35,221 nt of DNA, taken from Streptomyces sp. CT34 (GTDB lineage: Bacteria; Actinomycetota; Actinomycetes; Streptomycetales; Streptomycetaceae). Below are positions 10,640 through 18,706 of this stretch, one piece after another. The stretch is from assembly GCF_000805335.1 (NCBI RefSeq), contig NZ_KN708638.1:3207274-3242494 (forward strand). Direction: 5' to 3'. The translations under genes and the position numbers were made by a program. Each line of letters opens with the position of its first letter. Position 1 is the stretch's first letter. Under the pieces are notes generated by a model. It saw only the letters and a program-made list of their open reading frames with translations. It had not been told where the DNA came from and made no database searches.

Positions 10640-10773
10640 AGCCAGCCCTCCTGGAGTCGCTACGGAGCCCCAAACCTACCCGTCCGCCCGGTGCGAGGAC
10701 CGGGAACGGGACGGGTACGGCAGCGGGCGGCCCTCTGAGGGTCTCTGCCGTCCGGAAGGCGTCCGCGGAGGCG

Positions 10774-11175
10774 TCAGGAGTCGGGTGAGCGCAGTACCCG
10801 GAGGTGGCCGCGGCGGGCGACCTCCATGGGCCGGCCGTCGCGGCCGGGGCCCCCGGGACTCATGGTCTCGGGGCCGCCGCCGGCGCCCGCGGCGCGCTCC
10901 TGGGGCCGGGCGGCCTCGCGGACGGCGTCGGCCAGCGCTTCGAGGTCGTCGCCGCTGGGGCGGGCGGGTCCGGAGTCGACGGCGAGGCGGACGACCTCCC
11001 AGCCGCGGGGGGCGGTCAGCCGCTCGGAGTGCTCGGCGCACAGGTCGTAGCAGTGCGGCTCGGCGTAGGTGGCGAGCGGTCCGAGCACGGCGGTCGAATC
11101 CGCGTAGACGTACGTCAGCGTTGCGACGGCGGGGCGGCCGCACGCAGTGCGCGAACAGCGACGTACAGGGCTCAC
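10774..11175 (-). CDS. DUF3499 family protein, cysteine/histidine-rich
   Basis: This is a 133-residue actinobacterial protein of unknown function (DUF3499). I chose GTG 11175, giving VSPVRRCSRTACGRPAVATL, because homology-like sequence begins there; the open frame extends 33 codons upstream without family character. There is no Shine-Dalgarno, but a -10-like TACCGT sits eight bases upstream, fitting a leaderless message. Conserved Cys/His (CSRTAC and HCYDLCAEH) could bind a metal such as zinc. The C-terminal half is low-complexity (Gly/Ala/Arg). In mycobacteria the homologue also lies beside manB. Confidence 0.85.
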   Translation of the reverse strand: MSPVRRCSRTACGRPAVATLTYVYADSTAVLGPLATYAEPHCYDLCAEHSERLTAPRGWEVVRLAVDSGPARPSGDDLEALADAVREAARPQERAAGAGGGPETMSPGGPGRDGRPMEVARRGHLRVLRSPDS

Positions 11176-11183
11176 GACGTTGG

Positions 11184-11189
11184 ACGGTA
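11184..11189 (-). promoter_or_regulatory. -10-like element of the DUF3499 gene
   Basis: TACCGT on the minus strand lies eight bases before the GTG start. This fits a leaderless transcript. No good -35 is visible. Confidence 0.35.
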
Positions 11190-11480
11190 CCGCACTCTTG
11201 AGCGGGCCGCGACGACTCTCCCCCGGCTCACCCAACCGTGTCGTCCCGGATCGTCCGATGCGTCTGACCTGCACCCGCTCGGCAGGACCTGCCCGGGGTG
11301 GGCGGGGACGGGCCGCGCGGCCAGCCGAATCCCGTCACGGGTCGGCGCATTTCATGTCATTCCACGGAGGCCGCGCGATCCGATGCGGGACGGGAAACGA
11401 ACCGAACCGGGCCCGGAGCGATCACCCGGCGACAACCGGCCAGTTGTCGCCCGCTGCGGTGCGGGCCGCTCCGCGACGGC

Positions 11481-11486
11481 TACGCT
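11481..11486 (+). promoter_or_regulatory. -10-like element of the zincin-like gene
   Basis: TACGCT followed by seven bases and ATG 11494. With no Shine-Dalgarno present, this fits a leaderless transcript. Confidence 0.45.
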
Positions 11487-11493
11487 CGATCTG

Positions 11494-11952
11494 ATGGACA
11501 GCCCCGTACCACCCCGCCCGGCGGAGCCCCGGCCGCGCCGCCGCGACCGCCACGGCCGCGGCATGCGCGGCCCGATCGCGCCGCCCCAGGTGCCGTTGTC
11601 GGTGACCCGCGCCGACGCGTTCACGGATCTCGTCTACGACTCCCGGGACCGCCTGGAGCGGCGCTGGCCGCAGCTGGCGCAGGTCGACTTCGTGGTCCTG
11701 GAGGTGCCGGGGTTCGGTCCGGGCGGCGGTCCGGATCCGGGGGCGGGCGAGGAGTCCGTACCGCTCGGCCGGGTGCTGCCGGCGGCCGGCGCATATCGCG
11801 ACCGGATCGTGATCTACCGCAGGCCGGTGGAGATCCGGACGAAGAGCCGCGACGAGCGCGCGCTGCTGGTGCACGAGGTCGTCGTCGAGCAGGTCGCCGA
11901 ACTCCTCGGGCTGGCACCGGAGTCGGTGGACCCGCGCTACGGGCAGGAGTGA
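11494..11952 (+). CDS. metallopeptidase (zincin-like) family protein
   Basis: This 152-residue protein belongs to the small zincin-like family found beside whiB and manB in actinobacteria. The start is ATG 11494, leaderless. The N-terminal ~35 residues are Pro/Arg-rich; the fold begins at SVTRADAFTDLVYDSRDRLE. RDRIVIYRRPVE and RDERALLVHEVVVEQVAELL match the family's core. The expected HExxH zinc motif appears as HEVVVE (from H127), with the second histidine replaced by glutamate, so catalytic activity is doubtful. A role in peptide hydrolysis is therefore not asserted. It is convergent with the DUF5719 gene. Confidence 0.82.
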   Translation: MDSPVPPRPAEPRPRRRDRHGRGMRGPIAPPQVPLSVTRADAFTDLVYDSRDRLERRWPQLAQVDFVVLEVPGFGPGGGPDPGAGEESVPLGRVLPAAGAYRDRIVIYRRPVEIRTKSRDERALLVHEVVVEQVAELLGLAPESVDPRYGQE

Positions 11953-11992
11953 TCGCGTGGCGCGGGCCGGCGCGCACGTCGCCGGCCCGCCG

Positions 11993-12053
11993 CTCACTTC
12001 GATCCGCTGCTCACTTCGACCCGGTACTCACTTCGACCCGGTGTGCTCACTTC
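11993..12053. repeat. 17-bp degenerate tandem repeat over the DUF5719 gene stop
   Basis: CTCACTTC recurs at 11993, 12010, 12027 and 12046 (periods 17, 17 and 19), the middle units reading CTCACTTCGACCCGGTA. On the minus strand each copy carries GAAGTGAG, so the TGA stop of the gene is repeated in its 3' flank. Confidence 0.85.
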
Positions 12054-13642
12054 GTCAGCAGGGACAGGTCCTGGCCCGCGGCCGGCACCACCACCGAACC
12101 GCGGTCGTCCGGCAGCGGCTGGATGGTGAAGGCGGGCACCTGGCCCTGCGGCAGCGCCAGCATCCGGGATGCGTAGACGGGGCCGCTGCCCTGCTGCGGC
12201 TCGACGGTCAGCGCGTAGGAGCCCTTGAGGCCCTGCGGCTGCGGCGGCTGGACGGCGAGGGTGGTGCCGCCCTTGACCGTGTACGTCTTGGACACCGGGG
12301 TGCCGCCGCCGCTGCCGGCCGACGCGGTGACCTTGACCTTGGCGTCCTCGCCCTTCTCCGGCGCGACCAGCGACAGGGTGCTGCCCTTGGCGCGGTTGTC
12401 GGCGACCGAGCCGCGGGCCTCGATCGGCCGGGTCGCCGGGATGAAGGCCGTCTCCTGGTTGTCGCCCTTGCCGCGGACGACCTGGAGCGCCGCCGCGACC
12501 GGGGCCGCGGAGCCGCCGTCGGAGGGGGTGAGGATCAGCGAGCCGGCCTCGCCCTTGGTGACGTCCTTGAGGTCGACGGAGGTGGTCATGCCGCTCTTGA
12601 CGTGCAGGGTGTTCAGCCCGGCCGGGGTGATCTGCCCGGTGGGGGTGGCCAGTTGGGCCTTCAGGTCGGCGTCCGCGTTGCCGGTGGCGACGACCACCAG
12701 ACGGACGTCGGTGGCGTCGGCCGGGATGCCGGGCAGCACGGCGGTGCCGGCCGGGTCGGCGGCGGGCGGCAGCCAGTCGCCGCCGGCCTTGGCGTCGTTC
12801 GCCTGCACGGCGGCGCCGACCCGGCCGGAGCGGACGGTGACGTGCAGCGCGGCGTCGGCCGTCGGGGAACCGGTGAGGGTGGACAGCAGCACCGGGACGC
12901 TGGCGTGCGGCGGCACCGTGATGTCCCCGCCGCCACCGCCCGCCAACGGCCCGTCCTTGCCGCGCATTTCGAGGTCGACGACGGCCGGGGTCGGGTCGGG
13001 GTTGGTGAGGTGGACGTAGTCGGTGCGGCCGGAGTCGGTGCTCACGCCGGGGAACCAGAACTGGGTGTCCGGGGCGGTGCAGGTCAGCCCGAGCAGGCCG
13101 CGGCCGGCGCCGGCGGAGACGGCGGTGGTCTGCTGGACGGTCCAGCCGGGCGCCAGCGCGCCGTCCGCGGAGCCCGCCAGGGCGGGGGCGTCGGCGCTGT
13201 CGGTGGTCGCGGTGACCGGCTTGCCGGCCTCCTGGAGGGGCACCACGGGCTTGGTGTCGGGCGGCGGCACGACCTGCCCGCCGCCGGAGCCCGCGGTGCC
13301 GCCCTTCTTGGCGTCCTTGCCCTTCCCGGCGTCCTTGCCGCCCTTGCCGGCGGGGTTGCCGCTGCTGTCGGCGACGGTGCCGGCGGGCTGGAGCCGGGCG
13401 GTGCCCTTCTTGGCGTCCGCGCCGGCCGCGGCGCCGGGCGGCGTGAAGGCGGTGTAGGCGGTCTCGGCGACCTCCGAGGACGTGGGGGCCGGGCACAGCA
13501 GCGCGGAGCGCTGGACGGGCAGCCGGGTGCCGCTCTGCGGCGCCGTGCCCGCCCCGCCGCCGGGGGCCGCGACGGCGGCGACGCCGGTGGCGGCGGCCAG
13601 CGCGGCGGTCACGCCGATCAGGGACATGGTGGTGCGCTTCAC
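12047..13642 (-). CDS. DUF5719 family secreted protein
   Basis: This is a 531-residue exported protein of the DUF5719 family, function unknown. It starts at GTG 13642, which overlaps the TGA of the upstream glycosyltransferase gene (GTGA), so the two are probably translationally coupled. The N-terminus is a signal peptide (KRTTMSLIGVTAALAAATGV, then AAVAAPGGGAG). A Gly/Lys/Asp linker (KGGKDAGKGKDAKKGG) spans about 95-115. The rest is rich in Val/Thr and Gly and is probably beta-structured, ending QPLPDDRGSVVVPAAGQDLS then LLTK. Only two cysteines are obvious (LLCPAP and LTCTAP), which could form a disulfide. A partner or accessory role to the membrane glycosyltransferase is inferred from coupling. 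Confidence 0.85.
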   Translation of the reverse strand: MKRTTMSLIGVTAALAAATGVAAVAAPGGGAGTAPQSGTRLPVQRSALLCPAPTSSEVAETAYTAFTPPGAAAGADAKKGTARLQPAGTVADSSGNPAGKGGKDAGKGKDAKKGGTAGSGGGQVVPPPDTKPVVPLQEAGKPVTATTDSADAPALAGSADGALAPGWTVQQTTAVSAGAGRGLLGLTCTAPDTQFWFPGVSTDSGRTDYVHLTNPDPTPAVVDLEMRGKDGPLAGGGGGDITVPPHASVPVLLSTLTGSPTADAALHVTVRSGRVGAAVQANDAKAGGDWLPPAADPAGTAVLPGIPADATDVRLVVVATGNADADLKAQLATPTGQITPAGLNTLHVKSGMTTSVDLKDVTKGEAGSLILTPSDGGSAAPVAAALQVVRGKGDNQETAFIPATRPIEARGSVADNRAKGSTLSLVAPEKGEDAKVKVTASAGSGGGTPVSKTYTVKGGTTLAVQPPQPQGLKGSYALTVEPQQGSGPVYASRMLALPQGQVPAFTIQPLPDDRGSVVVPAAGQDLSLLTK

Positions 13643-16600
13643 TGCTGGTCGCTCCCGTCACGGCGCGGCTCGGGGTAGCCGTCGGAATACCCGGAGTACG
13701 CGGTGCCGTCGTCGTAGGGCTGCTGGGGCTGCTGCGGCTGATGGGCGTCGGTGCCGTACGGCTGCTGGGGCTGATGGGCGTCCGTGCCGTACGGCTGCTG
13801 CTGGACGCCGTAGCCGTACGGGTCGTAGCCGCCCGCCTGGTAGGGGTCGGCCGGGTAGCCGCCGGCCTGGTACGGGTCCGGCGCGTAGGGCTGCCCGCCG
13901 TACTGGCCGGCCTGGTACGGGTCGTCGACCGGGGCGTACTGCTGCTGGTCGGCGGGGTGTCCGGGGGCGGCGGGCGGGACCTGCTCGGCGGCGACCTGCC
14001 AGTCCTCGTAGGAGGGCTGCTGGGGGACGGCGGCATACGGATCCGCCGCGTACGGGTCGGCCGCGTACGGGTCGACGGGCTGCGCGGGGTCCGGGCCGGG
14101 GGCCGGCACGGGGGCGGCCGTCGGGTCAGCGGGGACCTCCTCGCCGGTCCCGGCGGCCGGATCGGCCGCCCCGTCCGCCGCCACTGCCGCACCCGCCGCG
14201 GCGCCCGCCGCCTCGGCCTGGGCGCGCAGCCGGCGGGCCCGGCGGCCCTCGCCGGCGGCCGGCGCCGCGGCGACGGCGGCGGCATCGGTGTCCTGGGGAA
14301 GGTCGTCGTCGACCTCCCGGCGGCGGCCCGGCAGCGCCATCACCACCAGGACGAGGGCGAGCAGGCCCTGGGCCCACAGCCAGAGGGTGCGGCCCAGCGG
14401 GTTGTCGTGGGTGAGGTCGAGCCGGCCGCCGTCGGACGGGAGTTGGAAGCCCTGGGCCCAGCCGTCGACGGTGACGGGCTTGAGGGCGGTGCCGTTGAGG
14501 CTGGCCTGCCAGCCGTCGTCGGCGGCGTCCGCGATGCGCAGGATCCGGCCGGCGGCGCCGGCGGGCACCTTCGTGGTGTGCGCGTCGACGGGCCCGGCCG
14601 GTACGGGCACCGGCGCCACGGCGTCGCCGGCGGCGGTGCCCTCCTTGGTCTGGCCCGGCACGATCGAGATCCGGGAGACCCGGCGGTCGATCCGCCACAG
14701 GGCGCTGCCGTCGTCCTGGCTGAGCCGGGTCAGGCCCGGGGTGGCGTCCAGGACGCGGCCCATCGCGCGCGAGGCGCCCTTGCGGACCAGGACGTAGCGG
14801 ACCGCGTAGCCGCCGAGCTGGTCGGTCTGGTCGGCGCCGGAGCCGGCCACGAGGTGGGCGACGACGCTGTCGAGGCGCCGGTCCCCGCCTGCCCGGTCGG
14901 CGAGGTCGGCGTCCCCGAGCTGGGCGCCGGAGCCGCGGACCAACGAGTAGGAGACATGGCCCGCCGTCCCGTCCAGGACGAGGGTGCGGGCGCGGTCGAA
15001 GGTGCTGGACTCCTCGGCGACGAACGCCGGGACCTGCGTGGGGTCGCGCCGCTGGAGCGGGCCGGCGGCACCGGTGATCATCCAGCTGGCCGCGGCGTAG
15101 AGGGGGGCGACGGCGGACGCCAGCGCGATCAGGACGGCCACCGGCTGCTTCCAGCCGAAGCCGAGGGCGGCCATACGGGTGCGGACGCCCTCGGCGCCCA
15201 CCGCAGCCGCACACAGCAGCGCCAGCCCGTAGACCAGCATCGCCGGCCCGGTCCAGCCCGAGGCGTTGCCGAGCGCGGCGAGCAGCAGCGCGGTCAGCGC
15301 CACCGCCCAGGCGGCGCGGATCGCGGTCTGCCGCTCGCCGCGCAGTGTGGCGGCGAGCGCGGCCAGGACGATGCCGATGAGCAGCAGTCCGCCGACGGCC
15401 TTGGGGCCGCCGGGGCTGAGCCCGACCAGGTCGAGCACGGAGGCGCTGCCCGCGCCGTAGTCGAGCCCGGCCTCCTGGAAGAACCGCGACGGCTGGGCGA
15501 ACAGCGACAGCGACCAGGGGGCCAGCACCACCAGCGGGGCGACGGCCACGGCCAGGAAGCGCAGCGCGTACGCGGGCAGCAGCGCGCGGTTGCCGTCCAG
15601 GAAGCGCAGCACCAGCAGCCCGATGCCCAGCAGCACCGCGATCGGCCAGACGATCGGGGTGAAGGCGGTCGTGAAGGTGACCAGCAGCGCGTAGGCCCAG
15701 GCGGCGCGCCAGCCGGGGCGGGTGCCGGTGGCCAGCCGCAGTCCGCTCGCGGCGACGGCGGCGCGTGCCATCAGGGGCAGCAGGACGGCCAGCACGGCGG
15801 TGCCCAGCCGGCCGCCGGCGAGCGCGCCGGTGGCGGCGGGCAGGAAGGCGTAGGCGATGCTGCCCCAGGCCCGCAGCAGCCGGGAGGCGACCAGCGGGCG
15901 GGAGGCGAAGTACGCGGCCAGGCCGGCCAGCGGCACGGAGCAGACCAGCAGCAGGGTGAGGGTGAATCCGGTGCTGCCGAAGAAGAGCGTGGAGACCACG
16001 GCGAGCACGGCCAGGTAGGGCGGCGCGGCGGCGGTGTCGCCGACGCCGACCGGGTGCCAGCTGTCGACGTACGACGACCACAGGGCGCCCAGGCTCCCGG
16101 GCGCCGGCAGCAGTGCGCCACCGGACAGCGCACCGGTGCCCAGCAGCCCGCGGCAGGCGATCAGGGAGACGACCAGCAGGACGAGGAAGAGCACCGGCGC
16201 GGGCCGGCGGGCGATCCGCTTGAGCCGGGCGAACTGCTCGATCTCCAGGTAGTCGGCGTCGTCGCCGCCGGGCCCGGACTCCACGGCGCCGTGCCGGCCG
16301 GCCGAGGCCACGTCGGGGGCGGCGCGCCCGGCGAGGTTGCCGGCGACCTGTTCGACGGTGGCGCGGACGGTGGCGCCGGGCGGCGGGAACAGTGTCCGCA
16401 GCTCCTTGGCGTCCACCGCCGGCCGGCCGCGGCGCTTGCGCGCGGCGAGGATCTTGCCGGGCCGCAGCAGGGTTCCGAAGAGCCCGGCGAGTTCGTCCAG
16501 CGCCTGGCCGGGGACCTTGCCGACGAGGTAGGCGACGACCCGCAGGAAGGTGCCGAGCAGCAGCCGCACCAGGGTGTACGGGAGCAGGGCGCCGCGGGTG

Positions 16601-17529
16601 TTGGTGAGCAGCGTGTAGACCGCGCCGGCCTTGTCGACGCGGTGCGGGTTGGCGACATGGCGGCCGACGCAGTCGATGGGGCGGCGCTCGCGGGCGGCGG
16701 CCTCGGCGTGCCGCAGGACGGCGTCCGGGGCGACGAGGACCTGGTGGCCGGCGGCCTGGGCGCGCCAGCACAGGTCGACGTCGTCGCGCATCAGCGGCAG
16801 CCGGCGGTCGAAGCCGCCCAGCTGCTCGTAGACGTCGCGGCGGATGAGCATGCCGGCGGTGGAGACGGACAGTACGGGCCGGATCTGGTCGTGCTGGCCC
16901 TGGTCCTGTTCCCGGCGGTCCAGGCCGGTCCAACGCCGGCCGCTGCGCGCGATGCTGACGCCGGCCTCCAGCAGCTGTCGGCGGTCGTACCAGCTGCGCA
17001 GCTTGGGTCCGACGACGGCGGTGGAGGGGCTGGCGTCGGCGACCCGGAGCAGTTCGGCGAGCGCGTCCGGCTCGGGCGCGCAGTCGTCGTGCAGCAGCCA
17101 CAGCCACTGGACCGGCTCCCCGTGCGGGAGTTCCGGCATGTCGTACGCCTCGTCGCGCCAGGTGCGGCTGACCGGGTCCCAGCCGCTGGGTCGGCGCAGA
17201 TACGGCAGGTCGTCGGGGCCGAGGACGGGGGCGGTGCGGACGGCCTCGTCGACGGCGGTGCCGAAGCCGGAGCGCCGGGCGAGGTGCAGCACGCGTTCGT
17301 CGCCGATGGCCTCCGTGAGCAGCCGGGCGGAGTTGTCCGCGCTGCCGGTGTCGGCGCCGATGACGTTCTGCACCGGGCGCTCCTGGCCGAGCAGCCCGGC
17401 GAGCGCGCCGGGCAGCCAGCGCTCACCGTCATGGGAGACGATCACCGCGGTGACGACGTGCCGGGGGAACTCTGGAGTGGCGGCTGCGTGTGAGGCGGCC
17501 TGGGCCGCCGGCTGGCTGTGCACGGACAT
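13639..17529 (-). CDS. large membrane GT2 glycosyltransferase
   Basis: This is a 1296-residue protein starting at ATG 17529, with GGAGGG 11 bases upstream. An N-terminal GT-A domain (about 24-290) begins VVTAVIVSHDGERWLPGALA, carries WLLHDDCAPEPDAL (metal/nucleotide-binding acidic cluster) and ends with MRDDVDLCWRAQAAGH. A membrane segment around 320-345 is followed by many helices from about 440 to 850, then an extracytoplasmic stretch, a last TM (LWLWAQGLLALVLVVMALPG) and a tail of about 225 residues. The tail is first Ala-rich, then Tyr/Gln/Pro-rich with repeats DPYAA (three), DPYQAGG and QQPYGTDAHQP (two). It probably transfers a sugar from a nucleotide or lipid donor in envelope glycan synthesis; donor and acceptor are unknown. 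In mycobacteria this position is near the rhamnosyltransferase wbbL. Confidence 0.9.
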   Translation of the reverse strand: MSVHSQPAAQAASHAAATPEFPRHVVTAVIVSHDGERWLPGALAGLLGQERPVQNVIGADTGSADNSARLLTEAIGDERVLHLARRSGFGTAVDEAVRTAPVLGPDDLPYLRRPSGWDPVSRTWRDEAYDMPELPHGEPVQWLWLLHDDCAPEPDALAELLRVADASPSTAVVGPKLRSWYDRRQLLEAGVSIARSGRRWTGLDRREQDQGQHDQIRPVLSVSTAGMLIRRDVYEQLGGFDRRLPLMRDDVDLCWRAQAAGHQVLVAPDAVLRHAEAAARERRPIDCVGRHVANPHRVDKAGAVYTLLTNTRGALLPYTLVRLLLGTFLRVVAYLVGKVPGQALDELAGLFGTLLRPGKILAARKRRGRPAVDAKELRTLFPPPGATVRATVEQVAGNLAGRAAPDVASAGRHGAVESGPGGDDADYLEIEQFARLKRIARRPAPVLFLVLLVVSLIACRGLLGTGALSGGALLPAPGSLGALWSSYVDSWHPVGVGDTAAAPPYLAVLAVVSTLFFGSTGFTLTLLLVCSVPLAGLAAYFASRPLVASRLLRAWGSIAYAFLPAATGALAGGRLGTAVLAVLLPLMARAAVAASGLRLATGTRPGWRAAWAYALLVTFTTAFTPIVWPIAVLLGIGLLVLRFLDGNRALLPAYALRFLAVAVAPLVVLAPWSLSLFAQPSRFFQEAGLDYGAGSASVLDLVGLSPGGPKAVGGLLLIGIVLAALAATLRGERQTAIRAAWAVALTALLLAALGNASGWTGPAMLVYGLALLCAAAVGAEGVRTRMAALGFGWKQPVAVLIALASAVAPLYAAASWMITGAAGPLQRRDPTQVPAFVAEESSTFDRARTLVLDGTAGHVSYSLVRGSGAQLGDADLADRAGGDRRLDSVVAHLVAGSGADQTDQLGGYAVRYVLVRKGASRAMGRVLDATPGLTRLSQDDGSALWRIDRRVSRISIVPGQTKEGTAAGDAVAPVPVPAGPVDAHTTKVPAGAAGRILRIADAADDGWQASLNGTALKPVTVDGWAQGFQLPSDGGRLDLTHDNPLGRTLWLWAQGLLALVLVVMALPGRRREVDDDLPQDTDAAAVAAAPAAGEGRRARRLRAQAEAAGAAAGAAVAADGAADPAAGTGEEVPADPTAAPVPAPGPDPAQPVDPYAADPYAADPYAAVPQQPSYEDWQVAAEQVPPAAPGHPADQQQYAPVDDPYQAGQYGGQPYAPDPYQAGGYPADPYQAGGYDPYGYGVQQQPYGTDAHQPQQPYGTDAHQPQQPQQPYDDGTAYSGYSDGYPEPRRDGSDQQ

Positions 17530-17848
17530 CGAGGTACGGGCCCTCCGGACCCGGGAGTCCGGGGCCCACGGCGAAGTCGCTCAAGGCCCCCGCCCCCGGA
17601 AGACACTGCGACGGACTACGAGGGACACGCGCACCCCGCGCCGGGGGCGATGGCGTGTCTCGGACGGGCCCCCACACTAATGCTTCGCGACGCGCCACCG
17701 ACCGGCTCCGTGCACAGCAGACCGCCTCCGGCGAACAGAGCGCTGGAGGCGGTGGGTTCGGTATAGGGGGATATGGGGAGTTGGGGTGGTGCGGCGGTGT
17801 GGTCGGCACGGCCGCGTGCTGCGGGTCGGGCGGGCTGGCCTGTCATGG
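17530..17848. other. gap between the large glycosyltransferase gene and whiB
   Basis: This 319-base stretch contains the whiB-side hairpin at 17721-17753 and a possible minus-strand -10 (TAGTGT) in the reverse of CACACTAATGC near 17674-17684, without a clear -35. I see no gene in it. Confidence 0.35.
17721..17753 (-). terminator. hairpin downstream of whiB
   Basis: Perfect 9-bp arms ACCGCCTCC (17721-17729) and GGAGGCGGT (17745-17753) with a 15-base loop, about 95 bases after the whiB stop. Confidence 0.6.
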
Positions 17849-18112
17849 TCAGACGGCGGCCTTCTTGAGTCGGCGCCGCTCGCGTTCGGACAGACCGCCC
17901 CAGATACCGAAGCGCTCGTCGTTGGCGAGGGCATACTCCAGGCACTCGGACCGGACTTCGCACGCGAGGCAGACCTTCTTGGCCTCGCGGGTGGAGCCAC
18001 CCTTCTCCGGGAAGAAGGACTCGGGGTCGGTCTGGGCGCACAGTGCGCGCTCCTGCCAGCCGAGCTCCTCGTCCGCCTCCTCGACCAGCAATTCCTGGAA
18101 CAGCTCGGTCAT
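17849..18112 (-). CDS. whiB: WhiB developmental regulator, [4Fe-4S] Wbl protein
   Basis: This is an 87-residue Wbl-family iron-sulfur transcription factor, matching my memory of streptomycete WhiB, which works with WhiA to start sporulation septation. The four cluster cysteines are C25 (ERALCAQ), C48, C51 and C57 (KKVCLACEVRSEC). The GIWGG turn is at 69-73, followed by the basic C-terminus SERERRRLKKAAV that contacts DNA. The start is ATG 18112, preceded by GAGGGG. The mycobacterial counterpart is whiB2, also next to the fbiA/fbiB and manB genes. A consensus promoter lies about 70 bases upstream and a hairpin lies downstream, so it is probably monocistronic. Confidence 0.96.
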   Translation of the reverse strand: MTELFQELLVEEADEELGWQERALCAQTDPESFFPEKGGSTREAKKVCLACEVRSECLEYALANDERFGIWGGLSERERRRLKKAAV

Positions 18113-18184
18113 GTGCGCCCCTCGTCTGTCTTTACGTCCCCGTGATCAAGCCGTGATCGATTTCGGCTGAACGACACGAGTGAA

Positions 18185-18214
18185 ATTACAAGTGTGCTGA
18201 TCCGGGCCAGTCAA
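18185..18214 (-). promoter_or_regulatory. whiB promoter
   Basis: On the minus strand TTGACT (plus 18209-18214) is separated by 18 bases from TGTAAT (plus 18185-18190), a near-consensus vegetative promoter. It predicts a leader of about 65 bases. That leader carries a direct repeat of CCGTGATC (plus strand, about 18139-18157) that could be a regulator site. Confidence 0.7.
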
Positions 18215-18266
18215 GCCGAGATCTGCTATTGGGCCTCTTATTCACTCTGCGGAACCAAGCGTATGC

Positions 18267-18303
18267 GGAAAGTGTTCAAATCATCCAAAACCAGGACACT
18301 TCC
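18267..18303. promoter_or_regulatory. inverted repeat upstream of whiB
   Basis: GGAAAGTGT (18267-18275) and ACACTTCC (18296-18303) form an imperfect inverted repeat with a 20-base AT-richer spacer, upstream of the whiB -35. It may be an operator; nothing in the sequence names the regulator. Confidence 0.3.
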
Positions 18304-18573
18304 CCGGACCGCGCCACCCGTGGTACCCGCGGATTCCTCTCGGCACCCCTTCGGCACCTCCCGGCACTTCTCACGCACTGAGACGCCGGCGGACCGCACA
18401 TCCGTTGCATCCGGTACGGCGAAGCGGGAAAGATCACAGCGGGGTCACAGGTCCGCAACGGCGTTGGGGGGCGCGACTGATGGGCGACCTCTCCTCGCGG
18501 TGGGCTGCACAAACCTTTCTCCGGACGCGGTAACCGGATGAGGTGAATGCGTCCCGGCGAGTCCCGCCTCCGG
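18304..18573. other. unassigned part of the whiB / cysteine dioxygenase divergent region
   Basis: I see no gene here. It contains repeats of CGGCACC (about 18343-18365), TCACAG twice near 18434-18450, and a short TCCGG/CCGGA inverted repeat near 18523. None is enough to assign a function. Confidence 0.3.
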
Positions 18574-18603
18574 TTGACAGCGCGCCGCCGCCCCGTGTCT
18601 CCT
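18574..18603 (+). promoter_or_regulatory. promoter for the leaderless leader-peptide mRNA
   Basis: A perfect -35 TTGACA (18574-18579) is followed after 18 bases by TCTCCT (18598-18603), then seven bases and ATG 18611. Transcription would start at or next to the A of the ATG, and no Shine-Dalgarno is present. Confidence 0.65.
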
Positions 18604-18610
18604 TGTCCGC

Positions 18611-18706
18611 ATGCCAGCGACCGCCGCGCCCCGCCTGACCCGTTCCTACGGGTCGCGCTGCGCTGCGCAGGCCCGCTGTCGCTGTTCCAGCTGTCGTAGC
18701 CACTGA
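18611..18706 (+). CDS. cysteine-rich leader peptide upstream of cysteine dioxygenase, 31 aa
   Basis: The ORF of 31 codons reads MPATAAPRLTRSYGSRCAAQ then ARCRCSSCRSH, with cysteines at 17, 23, 25 and 28. Three of the four are TGT, the less used cysteine codon in this GC-rich genome. It starts at ATG 18611 without a ribosome-binding site, exactly where the upstream promoter would begin the transcript, so it is probably translated leaderless. Its stop lies 155 bases before the cysteine dioxygenase start. A cysteine-rich uORF before a cysteine-degrading enzyme suggests ribosome-mediated sensing of cysteine supply; polycysteine uORFs regulating cysteine genes are known in mycobacteria. The ORF and promoter are seen; the function is inference. 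It could alternatively be a fortuitous ORF. Confidence 0.6.
   Translation: MPATAAPRLTRSYGSRCAAQARCRCSSCRSH

Larger units (their letters stand above)
11176..11493. other. divergent DUF3499 / zincin control region
   Basis: This 318-base gap between divergent genes contains the two -10-like elements listed separately and no convincing coding frame. I see no other structured element. Confidence 0.4.

Noticed and set aside
12047..14285. 763-codon minus-strand frame from 14285 to 11994
   Set aside because: It runs out of frame through two genes whose products are recognisable in other frames, and its composition is Arg/Pro-rich shadow.
13741..17493. 1250-codon open frame on the plus strand
   Set aside because: It is the antisense shadow of the large glycosyltransferase, rich in Gly/Arg/Ala as expected from GC-rich antisense frames.
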